Below are positions 9,513 through 18,716 of a stretch of 64,000 nucleotides of DNA, in pieces. Numbering within the stretch: position 1 is the first letter of the stretch; every line of letters begins with the position of its first letter. Position numbers and translations under genes: made by a program. This DNA comes from Microbacterium atlanticum (lineage in GTDB: Bacteria > Actinomycetota > Actinomycetes > Actinomycetales > Microbacteriaceae): the NCBI RefSeq assembly GCF_015277815.1, contig NZ_CP063813.1, positions 2,666,001 through 2,730,000 on the forward strand, in the 5' to 3' direction. A model generated the notes under the pieces. It made no database searches, was not told where the DNA came from, and saw nothing but the letters and a program-made list of their open reading frames with translations.

Positions 9513-10340
9513 CTACCGAGCGGTCTTGCGCCCCCCGGCCGGGCGGGTCCGCCCGCGCCAGGCCCGGATCCCCATCTGCACGGCGATGACCACCAGGTAG
9601 GCCGCGAAGAGCGCGTTGGCCACGAAGGGGTCCACCAGCACCGCCGCCCACGCCCCGAGGGCCGTCGTCGTGCACGCCGCGATTCCGATGATCGCCGCGG
9701 CCACCAGGTCGACATTGACGCGGCGGACGTTGCCGATGGTGCCCGACACGGCGGTCGGGATCATCATCAGCAGCGACGTGCCCTTGGCGACGAGGTCGCT
9801 CGTGCCGAACAGCACCATCAGCGCGGGGACGACGATGATGCCGCCGCCGACGCCGATGAGGCCCGAGAGGATGCCGGTGACAACTCCCAGCACGACCAGC
9901 GCGGCACCGGTCAGCCAGGTCAGGACCAGCTCCGCGTCGCGCGAGGGGATCACCACGAAGAGGCTCACGATCACCGCGACCAGGAACCCGACGAAGGCCG
10001 AGCGCAGCACGGTGAGCGACAGCCGGGGCAGCAGCCACGTGCCTACCTGGGCGCCCACGACCGCCCCGGCGGCGAGGAGCAGCGCGGCGATCCACGCCAC
10101 CGAGCCGTGCACCGCGTACGAGATGACGCCCACCGTCGCCGTCGGCACGATCGCCGCCAGCGACGTGCCCGCTGCCAGGCGCTGGTCGAAGCGCAGCAGC
10201 ATCACCAGGAAAGGCACGATGACGGTGCCGCCTCCGACGCCGAACAGCCCCGACAGAACCCCGGCCAGCAGGCCGATCCCCACGCAGGTGAGGACGAAGC
10301 GGGCGTCGCGCGGCGGCCGGATCGTCTCGGGTGCGCTCAT
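9513..10340 (-). CDS. TSUP (TauE/SafE) family membrane permease
   Basis: Integral membrane protein of 275 residues with about eight helices and the duplicated TSUP motif: GLLAGVLSGLFGVGGG (about 22-37) and VVTGILSGLIGVGGGIIVVPALM in the second half. The family moves sulfite, organosulfonates or related anions, but many members are uncharacterised. The ATG overlaps the stop of the DUF2510 gene upstream by 4 bases. The open frame continues far upstream, but that region is the antisense or shifted frame of the neighbour. Confidence 0.9.
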   Translation of the reverse strand: MSAPETIRPPRDARFVLTCVGIGLLAGVLSGLFGVGGGTVIVPFLVMLLRFDQRLAAGTSLAAIVPTATVGVISYAVHGSVAWIAALLLAAGAVVGAQVGTWLLPRLSLTVLRSAFVGFLVAVIVSLFVVIPSRDAELVLTWLTGAALVVLGVVTGILSGLIGVGGGIIVVPALMVLFGTSDLVAKGTSLLMMIPTAVSGTIGNVRRVNVDLVAAAIIGIAACTTTALGAWAAVLVDPFVANALFAAYLVVIAVQMGIRAWRGRTRPAGGRKTAR

Positions 10341-11215
10341 CCCTCGGCGACGTCGTCGACGAGCCACGCGCCGCCGGATCGGACGACGGTGTACTCGTAC
10401 ACCGCCGATCCGGGCGTGGCGGCGGCGTCCTCGCCGATCTCCGAGAACGTCTCGGTCGTCGTGACGAGGATCTCGTCCTGGACGGTCTCGACGTCCGTCA
10501 CCTCGACGTTGTACTCGTCGAGCGCGGCGTTGAATGCGGCGGCCTGGTCCTGGAAGGCGGCGCAGTCGTCGAAGCCGTTGGCCGCCCGGAACTGCTCCGT
10601 CGTCGCCTCCGCGAGCACATCGCAGTCGCCCTGCTGGTAGGCGGCGTCGAAGAGCTCGACGGCGGCCACGGCCGACCGCTCGTCGTCGGACTGCGCGGCA
10701 CTGCCCATCGTCGACGCCGACAGCATCAGCAGCGGGATCAGGACGGCGACCGCGATCACGATGCCGAGCAGCACCACGCCGAGCACGACCCAGACGATCC
10801 ACAGGCGTGACTTCCGCGGCTCGGTCGCGGCCGTGAACGCCCCTCCTGCGGGCGCCGCGCCCGCGTAGGGCGCCGCATACGGGGGCTGGGTCTCCACAGC
10901 GACAGGCGAATCCGCGGTCGCAGCCGGGTGAGCCGGGGAGGGAACGGATGCCACGGCTGAGCCGTCCGCGGGCGCGGCGGCGCCGGGGGCGGCGACAGCC
11001 GGGGTCAGGGCGGCGGGCTCGGTTCCCGCGGGGCCGCTCTCCGACCGGCCCAGGTCGTCGGTGAAGCCGAGCTGTGCGGCCACGATCTCGGCCTCGGTCG
11101 GGGCATCCGACGGCTCCGGATCGGGCTGCGCGACGTGCTCGGTCCAGTGACTCCCGTCCCACCACCGCAGGGCGCCGTGGCCGTCGTCGTACCAACCGGG
11201 AGGAGTCGTGGTCAT
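10337..11215 (-). CDS. DUF2510-domain membrane protein
   Basis: About 292 residues. The N-terminus is a DUF2510 domain (PPGWYDDGHGALRWWDGSHWTEHV, about 5-28), a short Trp-rich module typical of actinobacterial membrane proteins. A Pro/Ala-rich linker follows (about 35-130), then one transmembrane helix (RLWIVWVVLGVVLLGIVI...), and an extracytoplasmic C-terminal domain resembling secreted DUF4878-like folds (FDAAYQQGDCDVLAEATTEQF). The start MTTTPPG is preferred over an ATG two codons earlier. Function is unknown; it is translationally coupled to the TSUP permease. Confidence 0.85.
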   Translation of the reverse strand: MTTTPPGWYDDGHGALRWWDGSHWTEHVAQPDPEPSDAPTEAEIVAAQLGFTDDLGRSESGPAGTEPAALTPAVAAPGAAAPADGSAVASVPSPAHPAATADSPVAVETQPPYAAPYAGAAPAGGAFTAATEPRKSRLWIVWVVLGVVLLGIVIAVAVLIPLLMLSASTMGSAAQSDDERSAVAAVELFDAAYQQGDCDVLAEATTEQFRAANGFDDCAAFQDQAAAFNAALDEYNVEVTDVETVQDEILVTTTETFSEIGEDAAATPGSAVYEYTVVRSGGAWLVDDVAEG

Positions 11216-11240
11216 GCACAAACCCTATCCCCGCGGCGGA

Positions 11241-11276
11241 CGAGGCGGCGGGGACGGATGCCTCCCCGCCGCCTCG
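11241..11276. terminator. Strong hairpin downstream of the copper ATPase
   Basis: Perfect 14-bp stem, CGAGGCGGCGGGGA (11241-11254) with TCCCCGCCGCCTCG (11263-11276), and an 8-base loop. It is 7 bases beyond the ATPase stop and upstream of the DUF2510 start, so it likely ends the ATPase transcript. No T-run is present, as is usual for high-GC actinobacteria. Confidence 0.7.
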
Positions 11277-11283
11277 CCGGCCG

Positions 11284-13437
11284 TCAGCGGCCGAGCGCAG
11301 CGCGAGCGCTGTGCTCGGGGATGAGGTCGAGGCGGCGCAGCAGCTGCGCGTTGAGGGCGACCACCACCGTCGACAGCGACATCAGGATCGCCCCGACCGA
11401 CATGGGCAGCACGAAGCCGACGGGGGCGAGCACACCGGCGGCGAGCGGCACCGAGACGAGGTTGTAACCGGCCGCCCACCAGAGGTTCTGCGTCATCTTG
11501 CGGTAGCCGGCGCGCGACAGCTCGATCACCGAGAGCACCGAGCGCGGGTCGCTCGAGGCCAGGATGACCCCCGCCGATGCGATCGCGACGTCGGTGCCGG
11601 CGCCGATGGCGATGCCGACGTCGGCGCGAGCCAGCGCGGGAGCGTCGTTCACGCCGTCGCCGACCATCGCGACCTTGAGGCCCTCCGCCTGCAGCTCGGC
11701 GACCTTGGCGGACTTGTCCTCGGGTCGCACGCCGGCGAACAGGCGGCGGATGCCGAGGTCTTCGGCGACCGAGCGGGCCACGGCCTCGGCGTCCCCGGTG
11801 ATCATCACGACCTCGACCCCCAGCGCGTGGAGGGACTCGACGGCTTCGCGCGACTCGGCACGGATCTCGTCCGCGAGCGCCAGACCGCCGACCACCTCGC
11901 TGTCCTGCACCACGTGCAGCACGATGGAGCCCCGCTCACGCCAGGCCGCGGCGGCCGGCACATCGGTCCCGCCGATCTCCTCGAGGAGGCGCGGACCGCC
12001 GACGCGCACGCGGTGGCCTTCCACGGTGGCGCTCACCCCGACGGCGGGCGAGGACTCGAAGGCCGAAGCGGGCGCGAGGGTGAGGCGGCGCTCCCGAGCT
12101 GCGCGCACGATGGCGCGCGCCAGCGGGTGCTCGCTGTCGAACTCCGCCGAGGCGGCCAGCGCCAGCACGCGGTCGGCGTCGACGCCGGTCACCGGTGCGA
12201 CATCGACGACGGTGGGCTCGCCCTTGGTCAGAGTTCCGGTCTTGTCGAAGAGCACGGCGTCGATGGTGCGCATGCTCTCCAGCGCCAGCCGGTCCTTCAC
12301 CAGCACGCCGCCCCGAGCGGCGCGCTCGGTCGCGATCGCGACGACGAGCGGGATGGCGAGACCGAGCGCGTGAGGGCAGGCGATCACCAGCACCGTGATC
12401 GTGCGGACGACCGCCTGGTCCGGCATCCCGAACGCGGTCCACACCACGGCGGTGACGGCGGCGGCGCCCAGCGCGAACCAGAAGAGCCAGCCCGCGGCGC
12501 GGTCGGCGAGACGCTGAGCGCGCGACGTCGAGTTCTGGGCATCGGCGACGAGCCGTCGGATGCCGGCGAGCGTGGTCTGGTCGCCGGTCGCGGTCACCTC
12601 GACGCGCAGTCCGGAGTCGGTTGCGACGGTTCCGGCCGTCACGTGATCGTCGACAGAGCGGGCGACCGGCCGGGATTCGCCGGTGACCATCGACTCGTCC
12701 ATGTCGGCGCGTCCGTCGACGATGCGCCCGTCTGCCGGCACGCTGCCGCCCGGTCGGACGACGACCACGTCGCCGACGCGCAGCTCGCCGGGGGCGACGG
12801 TCACCACGCGGTCCCCCTCCACGCGTTCGGCCTGGTCGGGAAGGAGGGCGGCCAGCGAGTCGAGCGCCGATGTGGTCTGCGCGAGCGAGCGCATCTCGAT
12901 CCAATGGCCGAGGAGCATGATCACGATGAGCAGCGCCAGCTCCCACCAGAACTCCAGCTCGTGGTGCAGCAGGCCGAGGCTCGCTCCCCACGACGCGAAG
13001 AACGCGACGGTGATCGCGAGGCCGATCAGCAGCATCATCCCAGGTCTGCGCGAGCGCAGCTCGGAGACCGCCCCGGTGAGGAAGGGCCCGCCGCCCCAGA
13101 AGAACATCACCGTGCCGAGCACCGGCGGGATCCAGGGGACGACGGCGGCGTCCGGGAGGGGGTAGCCGAGCAGCATCGCGAACATGGGCGAGAAGGCGAC
13201 CACCGGGACCGCGAGTATGAGGTTCGCCCAGAACAGCCGGCGGAAGCGGGCGACGTGGTCGGCTCCATGCCCGGCGTGCCCGCGGTGGCCGTCGCCGTGC
13301 TCCTGGCCGGCGTGATCGGTGTGATCGTGGTGCTCACCGTGATGACCATGCTCGTTCTGATCGAGCCGGCGGCCCCCGTCACCGGCGGGGCGGTGGGCGA
13401 CAGCGCCTGACTGTGCACTGTGCTGCGGATCGTTCAC
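11284..13437 (-). CDS. Copper-translocating P1B-type ATPase (CPH motif, CopB-like)
   Basis: Membrane pump of about 717 residues that exports copper using ATP. A His-rich cytosolic N-terminus (about residues 30-61, dozens of His with Asp/Glu/Gly) replaces the usual CxxC domains. TGES is at about 252-255, the transmembrane metal site is CPH (about 354-356) rather than CPC, and the phosphorylation motif DKTGTLTKGE begins at about 398. CPH plus a His-rich tail defines the P1B-3/CopB group, linked to Cu(II)/Cu(I) or Ag(I) export. The GTG start is chosen because GAGGAG lies 6 bases upstream of it. Upstream ATGs lack such a site, and the outermost would place the operator inside the gene. Confidence 0.92.
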   Translation of the reverse strand: MNDPQHSAQSGAVAHRPAGDGGRRLDQNEHGHHGEHHDHTDHAGQEHGDGHRGHAGHGADHVARFRRLFWANLILAVPVVAFSPMFAMLLGYPLPDAAVVPWIPPVLGTVMFFWGGGPFLTGAVSELRSRRPGMMLLIGLAITVAFFASWGASLGLLHHELEFWWELALLIVIMLLGHWIEMRSLAQTTSALDSLAALLPDQAERVEGDRVVTVAPGELRVGDVVVVRPGGSVPADGRIVDGRADMDESMVTGESRPVARSVDDHVTAGTVATDSGLRVEVTATGDQTTLAGIRRLVADAQNSTSRAQRLADRAAGWLFWFALGAAAVTAVVWTAFGMPDQAVVRTITVLVIACPHALGLAIPLVVAIATERAARGGVLVKDRLALESMRTIDAVLFDKTGTLTKGEPTVVDVAPVTGVDADRVLALAASAEFDSEHPLARAIVRAARERRLTLAPASAFESSPAVGVSATVEGHRVRVGGPRLLEEIGGTDVPAAAAWRERGSIVLHVVQDSEVVGGLALADEIRAESREAVESLHALGVEVVMITGDAEAVARSVAEDLGIRRLFAGVRPEDKSAKVAELQAEGLKVAMVGDGVNDAPALARADVGIAIGAGTDVAIASAGVILASSDPRSVLSVIELSRAGYRKMTQNLWWAAGYNLVSVPLAAGVLAPVGFVLPMSVGAILMSLSTVVVALNAQLLRRLDLIPEHSARAALGR

Positions 13438-13468
13438 GGGTCTCTCCTCACGAGCCATCGCATCTGTT

Positions 13469-13485
13469 ATACCCCCATGGGGTAT
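13469..13485. promoter_or_regulatory. CsoR-type copper operator
   Basis: Seventeen-base palindrome ATACCCCCATGGGGTAT centred 40 bases upstream of the ATPase GTG start. C-tract/G-tract palindromes of the form TACCCC...GGGGTA are the known operators of CsoR-family copper repressors in Actinobacteria. No csoR gene is in the window, so the repressor would act in trans. Confidence 0.8.
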
Positions 13486-13542
13486 TGAGGACAACGCAGG
13501 ACCTCGAAGGCTATTCCCTGGCCCGAATCGGCCGCGATGCGC

Positions 13543-15177
13543 TCAGGGCACGGAGCCGAAGGCGGCGAAGAAGCGGTCGCGGACCGCGTCCATCCGCCAC
13601 ACCGGCGACTCCCGCGTGGGACGCAGCCCAGGCTCCCAATCCCACTGGGCGATCGCCTCCGCCACCGCGGGATCCTGGGAGATGATGCTGATCGGCACGT
13701 CACGCCCGGCGTCGTGGCCGGCGACGATCCGTCCCGGCTGGTGGTCGCCGAGCGCGATGACGACGAGGTTGGAACCGTCCACGTTCTCGAGGAAGGAGAA
13801 CATCGCGTCGAGGGCGTACTCGATGGACCGGCCGTAGTACCGCTGCACCCTCTCCGGGTCCTCCCACACCTCATTCGCAGAAGCGCTGCCGGACAGCTGC
13901 CCGTGGTAGATCGAGCCGTCGCCGACCTGCTGCCACGGCACGAGCTCCGGAAGCGGTGCCCACGGCGTGTGCGATGACACCAGGTCGATCTCGGCCATGA
14001 CGGGTGCCGGCGACGCGGCGAGCTCACGGTCTGCAAGGTGCTTCCAGACGTACTGATCCGGGATGCGGGCGTAGCCGAACGACGGTCCTCGATAACCGAG
14101 GTTCGTGGCATCCCACATCTGGTCGAACCGATAGAAGTCCCGGCCCGCCGGCCACGGCTGGGTGTTCGACGGAACCACGCCCACCGTCCGCCAGCCTGCG
14201 TCGGCGAACGCCGCGCTGAGCGTGAGCCGCTCACTGCCCAGAACCTCGCTGTAGGCGGTCTGCGAATCGATCCACACGCCGCTCTGCAGCGTCGCATGGG
14301 CCAGCCAGCTGACTCCCCCGAACGTCGGGGAGGTGAGCCACGCGCTCCGCGCCACGTATCCCTGCGCGGTCAGCGAGGCTTCGGCGCGGTCGAGAGTCTC
14401 GTTCACCCCCGCGGAGAACCCGGCGCCCTCGAGCGCGACCCGCCCGTAGCTCTCGATGAAGGCGACCACGACGTGCTTGCCTCGCAGCGCGGACAGCAGA
14501 TCCGTCGGGGCGACATCGGCGTACGGGTCGTCGGCGATCTCGCGAGCGACGGCCTCCCGAGCCTGCAGAGCCGCGACCGACCGCGACACCGCCGAGCCGA
14601 CGGAGCTCGTCGCTGCCGCGGCGGCGACGGGCTGCGTCATCCCGAACGCCACGGCCGGCCACGCCACCACGATCCACGCTCCCGTGACCGCCGCGAGCGT
14701 GCGGCGGCCGCGCTGAGGACGGGTTCGGACGACGACGTCGATCCGGAGCACGGCCCACGCGAGCGCCCACGAGGTCGCGATGAGCAGCGCAAGCGCGACG
14801 GCCACCACGGCCGACGCCGGCAGCGCGCCGATCGCGGCGGCGAGGACCCCGTAGGCGTCGCCGAGCTGCGGCCAGTCCAGCGGCACGAAGCGCGTCCCGA
14901 GAGCCGCGTCGTACCCCCGGTCGATGGCGGCCAGCACGACCGCGAGGCAGACGAAGACCCCGAACACGCCGGCCAGGACGACGCGGATCCTGCGGGACGG
15001 GACGACCGCGACCAGGAGCAGGATCACCAGCGATTCCGCCGGGATGGCGACCAGCCCGCGCATGGAGCCGGTGGCGATGGCGCCGGGAAGAAGCGGCAGC
15101 GCGATCAGCAGGACGACCGCGGCCGCGGTCGCCGCGCGACGGCGGCGAGGACCGCCCCAGACCTCGGCCGGTCGCAC
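13543..15177 (-). CDS. Membrane-anchored sulfatase/phosphoglycerol-transferase-like protein
   Basis: Protein of about 544 residues. The first ~210 residues hold five or six membrane helices; the rest is an extracytoplasmic alkaline-phosphatase-superfamily domain. Visible features are VVAFIESYGR (metal-binding Glu region), SPTFGGVSWLAHATLQSG (position of the nucleophile Thr/Ser in LtaS-like enzymes), SSHTPWAPLP and ALGDHQPG (metal-binding Asp-His). The family transfers or hydrolyses phospho- or sulfo-groups on envelope glycolipids and polymers. The GTG start lies 2 bases after the stop of the RibD-like gene, suggesting it is the last gene of the long minus-strand operon. The precise substrate is unknown. 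Confidence 0.82.
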   Translation of the reverse strand: MRPAEVWGGPRRRRAATAAAVVLLIALPLLPGAIATGSMRGLVAIPAESLVILLLVAVVPSRRIRVVLAGVFGVFVCLAVVLAAIDRGYDAALGTRFVPLDWPQLGDAYGVLAAAIGALPASAVVAVALALLIATSWALAWAVLRIDVVVRTRPQRGRRTLAAVTGAWIVVAWPAVAFGMTQPVAAAAATSSVGSAVSRSVAALQAREAVAREIADDPYADVAPTDLLSALRGKHVVVAFIESYGRVALEGAGFSAGVNETLDRAEASLTAQGYVARSAWLTSPTFGGVSWLAHATLQSGVWIDSQTAYSEVLGSERLTLSAAFADAGWRTVGVVPSNTQPWPAGRDFYRFDQMWDATNLGYRGPSFGYARIPDQYVWKHLADRELAASPAPVMAEIDLVSSHTPWAPLPELVPWQQVGDGSIYHGQLSGSASANEVWEDPERVQRYYGRSIEYALDAMFSFLENVDGSNLVVIALGDHQPGRIVAGHDAGRDVPISIISQDPAVAEAIAQWDWEPGLRPTRESPVWRMDAVRDRFFAAFGSVP

Positions 15178-15179
15178 CG

Positions 15180-15947
15180 TCAGCGCCGCTCGGCGGGCAC
15201 CGTCTGGACAGCGGCGTCGCGCGATACGCCCGCGTCCACCGCGTCGGTGCCGTCGAGGGCGCCGAAGCGGTCCGACAGCGCGTAGCGCAGCAGCACCACG
15301 TCGCCGATTCGGAACGTATCGGCCAGGCGGGCTCTGCGTGATGCCGTCCACGGGAACGTGCCGGTGCCGACCGCGCGCGGCGCGCGGTCCTCTCCGACGA
15401 AGAACGGGGCCACGACGAGGTGGAACTCGTCGACGAGGTCTGCCGTCAGGAACTGGGTGAGCACCTTGCCCCCGCCCTCGACCATGAGGCTGCCGACACC
15501 GCGTGCGGCGAGATCGTCGAGCACGGCCGTCATGCTGACGCAGTCCTGCCCCGTCCCGACGACGGTGGCCCGCGTGCCCAGCCGCGCGCCGAGCGACGCC
15601 GCCCGCTCCTCGGGGCAGTAGACGATGCGCGGCGCGTCGCCCGTCGTGAAGAACGCCGCATCGGCCGGCAGTTCGCCGCTCGCGGTGACGGTGACTTTGA
15701 TCGGCGACTCGGGGAGTCCGAGCGCCAGCCGGCGCGCGCGGCGCGCCGTGTCGCGGACCAGCAGGCGCGGATCGTCGCGGCGCAGCGTCGAGGCGCCGAC
15801 CATGATCGCGTCGCTCCGCGCGCGCACTTCGTCCACCCGGTCGAGGTCGGATGCGTTCGACATGGCGAGCCGGCGCGGCTCCGCGCTGTCGAGGTATCCG
15901 TCGATGGACATCGCGCAGCTGAGTGTCACGTACGGTCGCTGGCTCAT
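15180..15947 (-). CDS. RibD C-terminal-type (dihydrofolate-reductase fold) reductase
   Basis: NAD(P)H-dependent reductase of 255 residues with the RibD_C fold: PYVTLSCAMSIDGYLD (about 4-19), ARSDAIMVGASTLRRDDPRLLVR (about 47-69), and the ligand-binding loop SLMVEGGGKVLTQFL. It lacks the deaminase domain of bifunctional RibD. In riboflavin synthesis the family reduces the ribosylamino-pyrimidine to the ribityl form. No other riboflavin gene is here; the neighbours are a PTPS-like protein, methyltransferase and glycosyltransferase, so it may reduce a related pyrimidine or pterin intermediate. The ATG overlaps the upstream gene's stop by 4 bases. Confidence 0.85.
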   Translation of the reverse strand: MSQRPYVTLSCAMSIDGYLDSAEPRRLAMSNASDLDRVDEVRARSDAIMVGASTLRRDDPRLLVRDTARRARRLALGLPESPIKVTVTASGELPADAAFFTTGDAPRIVYCPEERAASLGARLGTRATVVGTGQDCVSMTAVLDDLAARGVGSLMVEGGGKVLTQFLTADLVDEFHLVVAPFFVGEDRAPRAVGTGTFPWTASRRARLADTFRIGDVVLLRYALSDRFGALDGTDAVDAGVSRDAAVQTVPAERR

Positions 15948-16897
15948 GCGGATCTCCCGCTCCCGATGATGCCCTTCCCGCCCGGGGAACGGAAGCGGTC
16001 GCCCAGCAGCACGACGGCTCCCGGGATCACCGCCGCCATCGCCAGCACCCCGAACGTGGTCGAGACGGCGAGGCCTGCTCCCGCGCCCAGCCCGATGACG
16101 GCGAACGCCGAGGCGGCCACTGCTTCGCGAGGTCCCCAGCCGCCGATGTTCACCGGGATCGCCGACGCCGCGAGCACCACGAGGGCCACCAGAAGCAGGT
16201 CGGCGATCTCGCCGTCGACTCCGGCGGCCAGCCCCGCGACCACGAACACCGCCGTGTGCGCGGCGACCACGACCGCGGATGCCAGCACCACGCCCAGGAG
16301 CGCGAGGGGACGCGTCAGCAGCGGGCGGAGCATCCGGTACTCCTTCGCGATGAGCCGGCGCCCGGACGGCAGGGCGGCGACGACCGCCGCCGCGGCGGCG
16401 ATGAGCACGAGCATCGCACCACCTGCCCACGCGAGCGGCGCCAGCGAGGAAGCGAGCCCGAGCGGCAGCAGGATGCCGAGCGTGAGCACGAACTGCACGA
16501 GCTGGCCCGCGACGCGCTCGGCGGCCACCGCTCGGGCGGCGAGCGCCACGCTGTCGCGGCTGCGGCCGTGGGCGATGGCGCGATGGATGTCTCCCACGAC
16601 GCCCCCCGGAAGCACGGTGTTGAGGAATTGGGATCGGTAGTAGGCGCCGACCGCCTCCCCCCACGCCAGCGACAGGCCGAATCCCGCGGAAACGATCCGC
16701 CACCGCCACGCCGCCGCCGCGGTCGCGACCGCCGCCAGAGCGACGGCGACGACGATGATCGCGGGGGTGACTGCCACGATGCCCTGCACGAAGGGACCGA
16801 ACCCGACCACGGCGACGGTGCCGGCGACGACGGCGAGCGCCGCCCCGGCGCCGGCGAGGGCACGCAGGCGCGGCGAGACCGCCCTCAGCCCGGCCAT
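15944..16897 (-). CDS. YbhN/UPF0104-type integral membrane protein (LPG-synthase transmembrane-like)
   Basis: Very hydrophobic, 317 residues, with about eight membrane helices. Family landmarks are YYRSQFLNTVLPGGVVGDIHRA (about 87-108) and the late motif IPVNIGGWGPREA. This PF03706-like family covers the flippase half of lysyl-phosphatidylglycerol synthases and many uncharacterised proteins beside glycosyltransferases, where a lipid or glycolipid transport role is suspected. It overlaps genes on both sides (13 bases with the methyltransferase upstream, 4 with the RibD-like gene), so it is firmly part of the operon. Confidence 0.87.
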   Translation of the reverse strand: MAGLRAVSPRLRALAGAGAALAVVAGTVAVVGFGPFVQGIVAVTPAIIVVAVALAAVATAAAAWRWRIVSAGFGLSLAWGEAVGAYYRSQFLNTVLPGGVVGDIHRAIAHGRSRDSVALAARAVAAERVAGQLVQFVLTLGILLPLGLASSLAPLAWAGGAMLVLIAAAAAVVAALPSGRRLIAKEYRMLRPLLTRPLALLGVVLASAVVVAAHTAVFVVAGLAAGVDGEIADLLLVALVVLAASAIPVNIGGWGPREAVAASAFAVIGLGAGAGLAVSTTFGVLAMAAVIPGAVVLLGDRFRSPGGKGIIGSGRSA

Positions 16898-17706
16898 GCG
16901 AGCAGGTCCTCATGCCCGACGACGACCCGCAGATCGCCGGCCTCCGCCTGCGCACGACGCCGACGGCGCAAGTCGTCGGCCGCCCCGGCGAGCTCGGGGC
17001 GCTGCTCGACCGCCGCGTCCACCCAGCCGTCGAGCCACGCGGCGGCCAGCGCCCGGTCCCCCTCGCCGAGCCGCCAGGGCGTCGACGCGGTCCTGGTCCG
17101 CCATCCGGCGGCAGCGAACCGCTCGGTGACGACGCGCACCGCGTCCGGGCCGAGCATGCGCCGGCCGTCGGCGTCGCGGCGCTGGTGGTCGGCGAACGCG
17201 GCGCCGATCTCGCCTTCGAGCGCGTCGTCCGCCCGCGGACGCAGCTCGGCGTGTCCGGTCACACTGAGGCTGAACAGCGCCGGGACGCCCGCGTCGACGC
17301 ACGCTGCCACGATGTGCGCGGCCTCCTGCTCGGTGATCACGTCCAGGAGAGCGGATGCCGTGACCACCGTCGCACCGTGGAACGCGTCGCGCGGCAGCTC
17401 GGCGAGATGCTCGACCACCCACTCCGTCTCGATGGGCCGGCCCTCGCGATCGCCGACGGAACGGAGATCGGCGTGCGCCAGGATCCCGGGATCGCCGTCG
17501 CGCATCGTCCAGTGCTGCGGGCCGGGGAGTCTCGGCGCCAGCCAGCGCGCCATCGCGCCGGTCCCTGCGCCGAGGTCGTGCACCTCGACGACTCCCGGAC
17601 CGACGAGCCGCGCCAGTTCCCGCGCGAGCTCGGTCGACCGCGACCGGTCGTCCGCTCCGGCGCGGAGCGCCAGCCACTCCGCCGTCGCCGTCGAGATGGA
17701 GCTCAT
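16885..17706 (-). CDS. SAM-dependent methyltransferase (class I fold)
   Basis: Predicted cytosolic methyltransferase of about 273 residues. The SAM-binding motif I is VEVHDLGAGTGAMARWLAPRLP (about 40-61), followed by a motif II acidic residue in HWTMRDGDP and the post-motif VVTASALLDVITEQEA. The target is unknown. The start MSSIS overlaps the glycosyltransferase stop by 4 bases; an upstream ATG would run into the neighbouring gene. Its place between a glycosyltransferase and a membrane protein suggests it modifies the same product. Confidence 0.86.
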   Translation of the reverse strand: MSSISTATAEWLALRAGADDRSRSTELARELARLVGPGVVEVHDLGAGTGAMARWLAPRLPGPQHWTMRDGDPGILAHADLRSVGDREGRPIETEWVVEHLAELPRDAFHGATVVTASALLDVITEQEAAHIVAACVDAGVPALFSLSVTGHAELRPRADDALEGEIGAAFADHQRRDADGRRMLGPDAVRVVTERFAAAGWRTRTASTPWRLGEGDRALAAAWLDGWVDAAVEQRPELAGAADDLRRRRRAQAEAGDLRVVVGHEDLLAWPG

Positions 17707-18716
17707 GCCGCCTCCAGCGCGTCGGTGACGCGCGTCACCGTGTCGTCCCAACGCGGCTGCCTTTCCCGGGCTGCCAGCGCCTCACGACGCAACCGTGCGC
17801 GCAGCCGAGGGTCGGCCATCCAGGAGTCCAGTGCGCCGGCCAGCTCTTCGGCGTCGCCGGGGCGCACCAGGATCGCGCCACCGCCGGCAACGGTCTCGGG
17901 GATGCCGCCCGCCGCTGCCGCGACGACGGGCAGGCCGCGCCCGCGCGCCTCGCCGACGGCCATCCCGGCGCTCTCGACGCGGGAGGGGGCCACGAGGACG
18001 GCGCTGCGCCGGTACAGCTCGTCGAGCCGCTCCCCCGTGAGGACGCCGGTGAGGGCCACCCGGCCGCCCAGCGCACGCGCCTCGTCCGCGAGGCGCGCGG
18101 CGAACTCCGGGTACGGCTCGGCCGAACCCACCAGGGTGCACGACCACGCCGGCTCGCGCAGGCGGGTGAGGGCGGCGAGCAGTGTGTCCTGCCCCTTGTG
18201 CGGCGCGAGGACGCCGACGCACAGGAAGCGGCGGTCGTCGTCGGGAGCGCTCACCTCCGCCGCCACGACTCCGGGCGGTGCGACGGTGATGCGGTCCTGG
18301 GTCGAGAGCCCCCGCCGCACCAGCTGCTCGGCGGTCCAGCGGCTGGTCGCGATCACGCGGTGCGCACAGGCGACGGCGCGGCTCTCGGCGGCCACGACCT
18401 CGTCGTCGGCATCCGGGAAGGCCGCTGCCGACATGTGCATGAGCAGCACGAGCCGCAGCCGCCGCGACGACGCGTCGACCTCTTCCGGCGCCCACCCGGC
18501 GGCGAGCCCGTCGACGAGCACGAGCGCGCCGTCCGTGACGCCCCGCAGCGCGGACGCCACTCCCGCGCCGTCGGATGCCTCCGCCATCGTCACCGTCCAC
18601 CCCCGCGCGCGCAGGCCGTCGCGCACATGGCGGTCGTAGACATTCCCGCCGCTGACCCGGCCCGCATCGTCGATCCCGTCCGGGACGAGGAACACGACGC
18701 CGGGTCGGGCGGTCAC
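17703..18716 (-). CDS. GT4-family glycosyltransferase
   Basis: GT-B fold, 337 residues. The N-terminal half carries the acceptor-side [19 protein letters not shown] motif. The C-terminal half has the GT4 donor-binding features [16 protein letters not shown] (about 186-201) and the E-x7-E-like segment [33 protein letters not shown]. It would transfer a sugar from a nucleotide donor. It overlaps both the PTPS-like gene upstream and the methyltransferase downstream by 4 bases. Confidence 0.9.
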   Translation of the reverse strand: MTARPGVVFLVPDGIDDAGRVSGGNVYDRHVRDGLRARGWTVTMAEASDGAGVASALRGVTDGALVLVDGLAAGWAPEEVDASSRRLRLVLLMHMSAAAFPDADDEVVAAESRAVACAHRVIATSRWTAEQLVRRGLSTQDRITVAPPGVVAAEVSAPDDDRRFLCVGVLAPHKGQDTLLAALTRLREPAWSCTLVGSAEPYPEFAARLADEARALGGRVALTGVLTGERLDELYRRSAVLVAPSRVESAGMAVGEARGRGLPVVAAAAGGIPETVAGGGAILVRPGDAEELAGALDSWMADPRLRARLRREALAARERQPRWDDTVTRVTDALEAA

